This document shows positions 6,106 to 7,974 of a DNA stretch of 7,974 bases, piece by piece. The notes under the pieces were generated by a model. It did no database searches. It had not been told where the DNA came from and worked only from the letters and a program-made list of their open reading frames with translations. Made by a program: the position numbers and the translations under genes. The first letter of the stretch is position 1. Each line of letters begins with the position of its first letter. The DNA is taken from the NCBI GenBank assembly GCA_045591885.1, contig JAZNTT010000035.1, positions 1-7,974 on the forward strand, written 5' to 3'. The DNA is from Colimorpha_A sp045591885. GTDB taxonomy: Bacteria; Bacillota; Clostridia; Oscillospirales; CAG-272.

Positions 6106-7974
6106 ATGCAAAAATTCAACGTAACGGGAATGTCCTGCGCCGCCTGCTCAGCGCGTGTTGAAAAAGCGGTGTCGGGAGTAAAAGGAGTAAAAAGCTGCTC
6201 CGTCAACCTCCTCACTAACAGCATGACAGTCGAAGGTGACGTTTCCGAATCGGAAATAATAAAGGCGGTAGAAAACGCCGGCTACGGCGCGTCTGCCGAT
6301 AACGGCAAAGCGCCCGAAAAAAAGGAAGAGACCGATAACGGCGAGACGAAGAAGATACTTCTGCGCCTGACGTTCTCGATAATATTCCTTGCGGCTTTAA
6401 TGTATATTTCGATGGGACGAATGGTAGGTCTGCCGCTCCCGTCCGCGCTTGAGAATAACCACCTCGCGAACGCCTTGACCCAGATGCTTCTTTCCCTTAC
6501 CGTAATGGTAATAAACCAAAAATTCTTTATAAACGGCTTCAAGGGAATAATAAAGGGCGCGCCGAATATGGACACGCTCGTTTCGCTCGGCTCGCTCGCG
6601 GCGTTCTCATACAGTACCGCGATGGTCTATAAAATGACCGTCAGTCATTCGCATTCGCTTCTTCACGGTCTGTATTTCGAGAGCGCGGCAATGATACTGA
6701 CGCTGATCACCGTCGGAAAGCTTCTCGAAGCACGCGCGAAGGGTAAAACCACGAGCGCACTCAAGGGTCTTATGTCGCTCTCGCCCGAAAACGCAACCGT
6801 CATGAGAGACGGTAAGGAAATAACGGTTCCGATAGCGTCACTTAAGGTCGGTGATATATTCACGGTCCGCCCGGGTCAGAATTTCCCTGCCGACGGCAAG
6901 GTTATCGAGGGTATCAGCTCGGTAAACGAAGCGGCACTCACGGGCGAAAGCATACCTGCCGATAAAACGGTCGGCTCACCCATTTCCTCAGGTACGGTAA
7001 ACCTTTCGGGCTTCCTAAAATGCGAGGCAACGAAGGTCGGTCACGATACCGTCCTTCAGCAGATAATAAAAACAGTCTCCGACGCATCGGCGTCCAAAGC
7101 GCCTATTGCACGTATCGCCGATAAGGTTTCTGGAATATTCGTCCCGACCGTCATCGGAATCGCGCTCGTAACGATCACCGCATGGCTTATCGCAGGCGAA
7201 AGCATCGGCTTTGCGCTCGCGCGCGGAATATCGGTGCTCGTCATAAGCTGTCCCTGCGCGCTCGGACTTGCAACCCCCGTTGCGATAATGGTCGGAAGCG
7301 GAGTCGGAGCTAAAAACGGAATACTCTTCAAGAGCGCGTCTGCCCTTGAAGAAATTGGAAAAACCAAGGTCGTCATTCTCGATAAAACGGGAACGGTAAC
7401 GAAGGGAACACCGACAGTATCCGACGTTATCCCGATAGGATGCGGTGAAAACGAGCTTCTGACGCTGGCATATTCCGTCGAAATGGGAAGCGAGCATCCG
7501 CTTTCTAAGGCGATAACCTCCTTCGGCTCCGAAAACGGCATTTCCCCACTTCCTGTGGAAAGCTTTGAGGCGCATACGGGAAGCGGAGTTTCGGCACTTG
7601 TTAACGGTGAGACCGTCTACGGCGGAAAGCTCTCAATGGTCTCAGAGCTTGCGCCCGTAAGCCACGAAACTAAAAAGCTTTCCGAAAAGCTCTCAAACGA
7701 GGGAAAAACGCCCCTCTTTTTCGCTAAAAACGGCACGATCCTCGGCATTGTAGCCGTCAGCGACGAGGTCAAGGATGATTCCGCCGAGGCAATAAAGACG
7801 CTTCACGAAATGAAGATAAAGACCGTAATGCTGACGGGTGATAACGAGAGGACCGCACGCGCGATAGCCGATAAGGTCGGTATCGACGAGGTCGTTGCAG
7901 GGGTAATGCCGAACGAAAAGGCAGATACCGTCAAGCGCCTCAGCGCAAACGGCAAGACCGCAATGGTCGGTGAC
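6106..7974 (+). CDS. copA: Copper-exporting P1B-type ATPase CopA (3' end beyond window)
   Basis: This inner-membrane pump uses ATP to export Cu(+) from the cytoplasm. The first 623 codons are present without a stop. The N-terminus is a single heavy-metal-associated domain with GMSCAAC (8-14). Two membrane helices follow (about 82-102 and 123-145), then a third from MDTLVSLGS (155-163) and a fourth around YFESAAMILTLITVGK. The actuator domain carries LTGES (278-282). The sixth helix has the CPC metal-site motif (382-384). The catalytic DKTGT has its phosphorylated Asp at 426, SEHPL (H464) is the P1B hallmark, and TGDN (577-580) lies in the hinge region. The window stops at MVGD, just before the expected GINDAP motif and the last two helices, whose residues would confirm Cu(+) rather than Zn or Cd specificity. 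AGGTG (6096-6100) lies 5 nt before the start, inside the end of the preceding gene, so translation is probably coupled. It shares the upstream operon promoter; no copper-repressor site was recognised. Confidence 0.95.
   Translation, partial: MQKFNVTGMSCAACSARVEKAVSGVKGVKSCSVNLLTNSMTVEGDVSESEIIKAVENAGYGASADNGKAPEKKEETDNGETKKILLRLTFSIIFLAALMYISMGRMVGLPLPSALENNHLANALTQMLLSLTVMVINQKFFINGFKGIIKGAPNMDTLVSLGSLAAFSYSTAMVYKMTVSHSHSLLHGLYFESAAMILTLITVGKLLEARAKGKTTSALKGLMSLSPENATVMRDGKEITVPIASLKVGDIFTVRPGQNFPADGKVIEGISSVNEAALTGESIPADKTVGSPISSGTVNLSGFLKCEATKVGHDTVLQQIIKTVSDASASKAPIARIADKVSGIFVPTVIGIALVTITAWLIAGESIGFALARGISVLVISCPCALGLATPVAIMVGSGVGAKNGILFKSASALEEIGKTKVVILDKTGTVTKGTPTVSDVIPIGCGENELLTLAYSVEMGSEHPLSKAITSFGSENGISPLPVESFEAHTGSGVSALVNGETVYGGKLSMVSELAPVSHETKKLSEKLSNEGKTPLFFAKNGTILGIVAVSDEVKDDSAEAIKTLHEMKIKTVMLTGDNERTARAIADKVGIDEVVAGVMPNEKADTVKRLSANGKTAMVGD

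Noticed and set aside
7015..7575. Two minus-strand open frames opposite the copper ATPase
   Set aside because: They lie opposite the CPC, DKTGT and HP regions of copA, which are definitive coding sequence on the plus strand.

Overview
The window looks like chromosomal DNA from a low-to-medium GC Clostridia (Firmicutes) genome, probably a gut anaerobe of the Oscillospirales type. This rests on inference: the family types (a PflX-like radical SAM protein, a short Lhr-like helicase, FkbM and DUF1919 glycan-associated proteins, a clostridial-style copper ATPase), strong Shine-Dalgarno sites, sigma-A type promoters, heavy use of ATA for isoleucine, and short palindromic intergenic repeats of the kind common in these genomes. 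No rRNA, tRNA, CRISPR array, transposase or phage gene was found.

Left half, minus strand. From right to left there is a small two-helix membrane protein (3827-4072), a 729-residue Lhr-like DEVH helicase (1584-3773) with its own near-consensus promoter overlapping the end of the membrane gene, a palindromic repeat (1383-1532), a radical SAM protein of the PflX group (410-1276) closed by a clean terminator hairpin (386-407), and a 40-residue cysteine-rich, single-span peptide (43-165) that is easily missed because of its size. A second hairpin (1-30) marks the left edge.

Right half, plus strand. A very strong promoter (TTGACA, 17-bp spacer, extended -10 TGGTATAAT, 4150-4178) faces away from the minus-strand genes. 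About 220 nt of leader follows, mostly a composite of small palindromes (4222-4363). Then come three tightly packed genes: an FkbM-family methyltransferase with an N-terminal nucleotide-binding-like domain (4405-5442), a DUF1919 protein (5455-6105), and a CopA-type Cu(+) P1B-ATPase (6106 to the window end, incomplete). Gaps are 12 bp and 0 bp, so the three are probably one operon.

FkbM and DUF1919 proteins commonly occur with cell-surface polysaccharide synthesis, so the first two genes probably modify a surface glycan. Why a copper exporter is coupled directly behind them is unclear. Nothing here is an obvious new defence or mobile system. The most worthwhile leads are the cysteine-rich micropeptide, the structured leader behind the strong promoter, and the two tri-loop palindrome elements.
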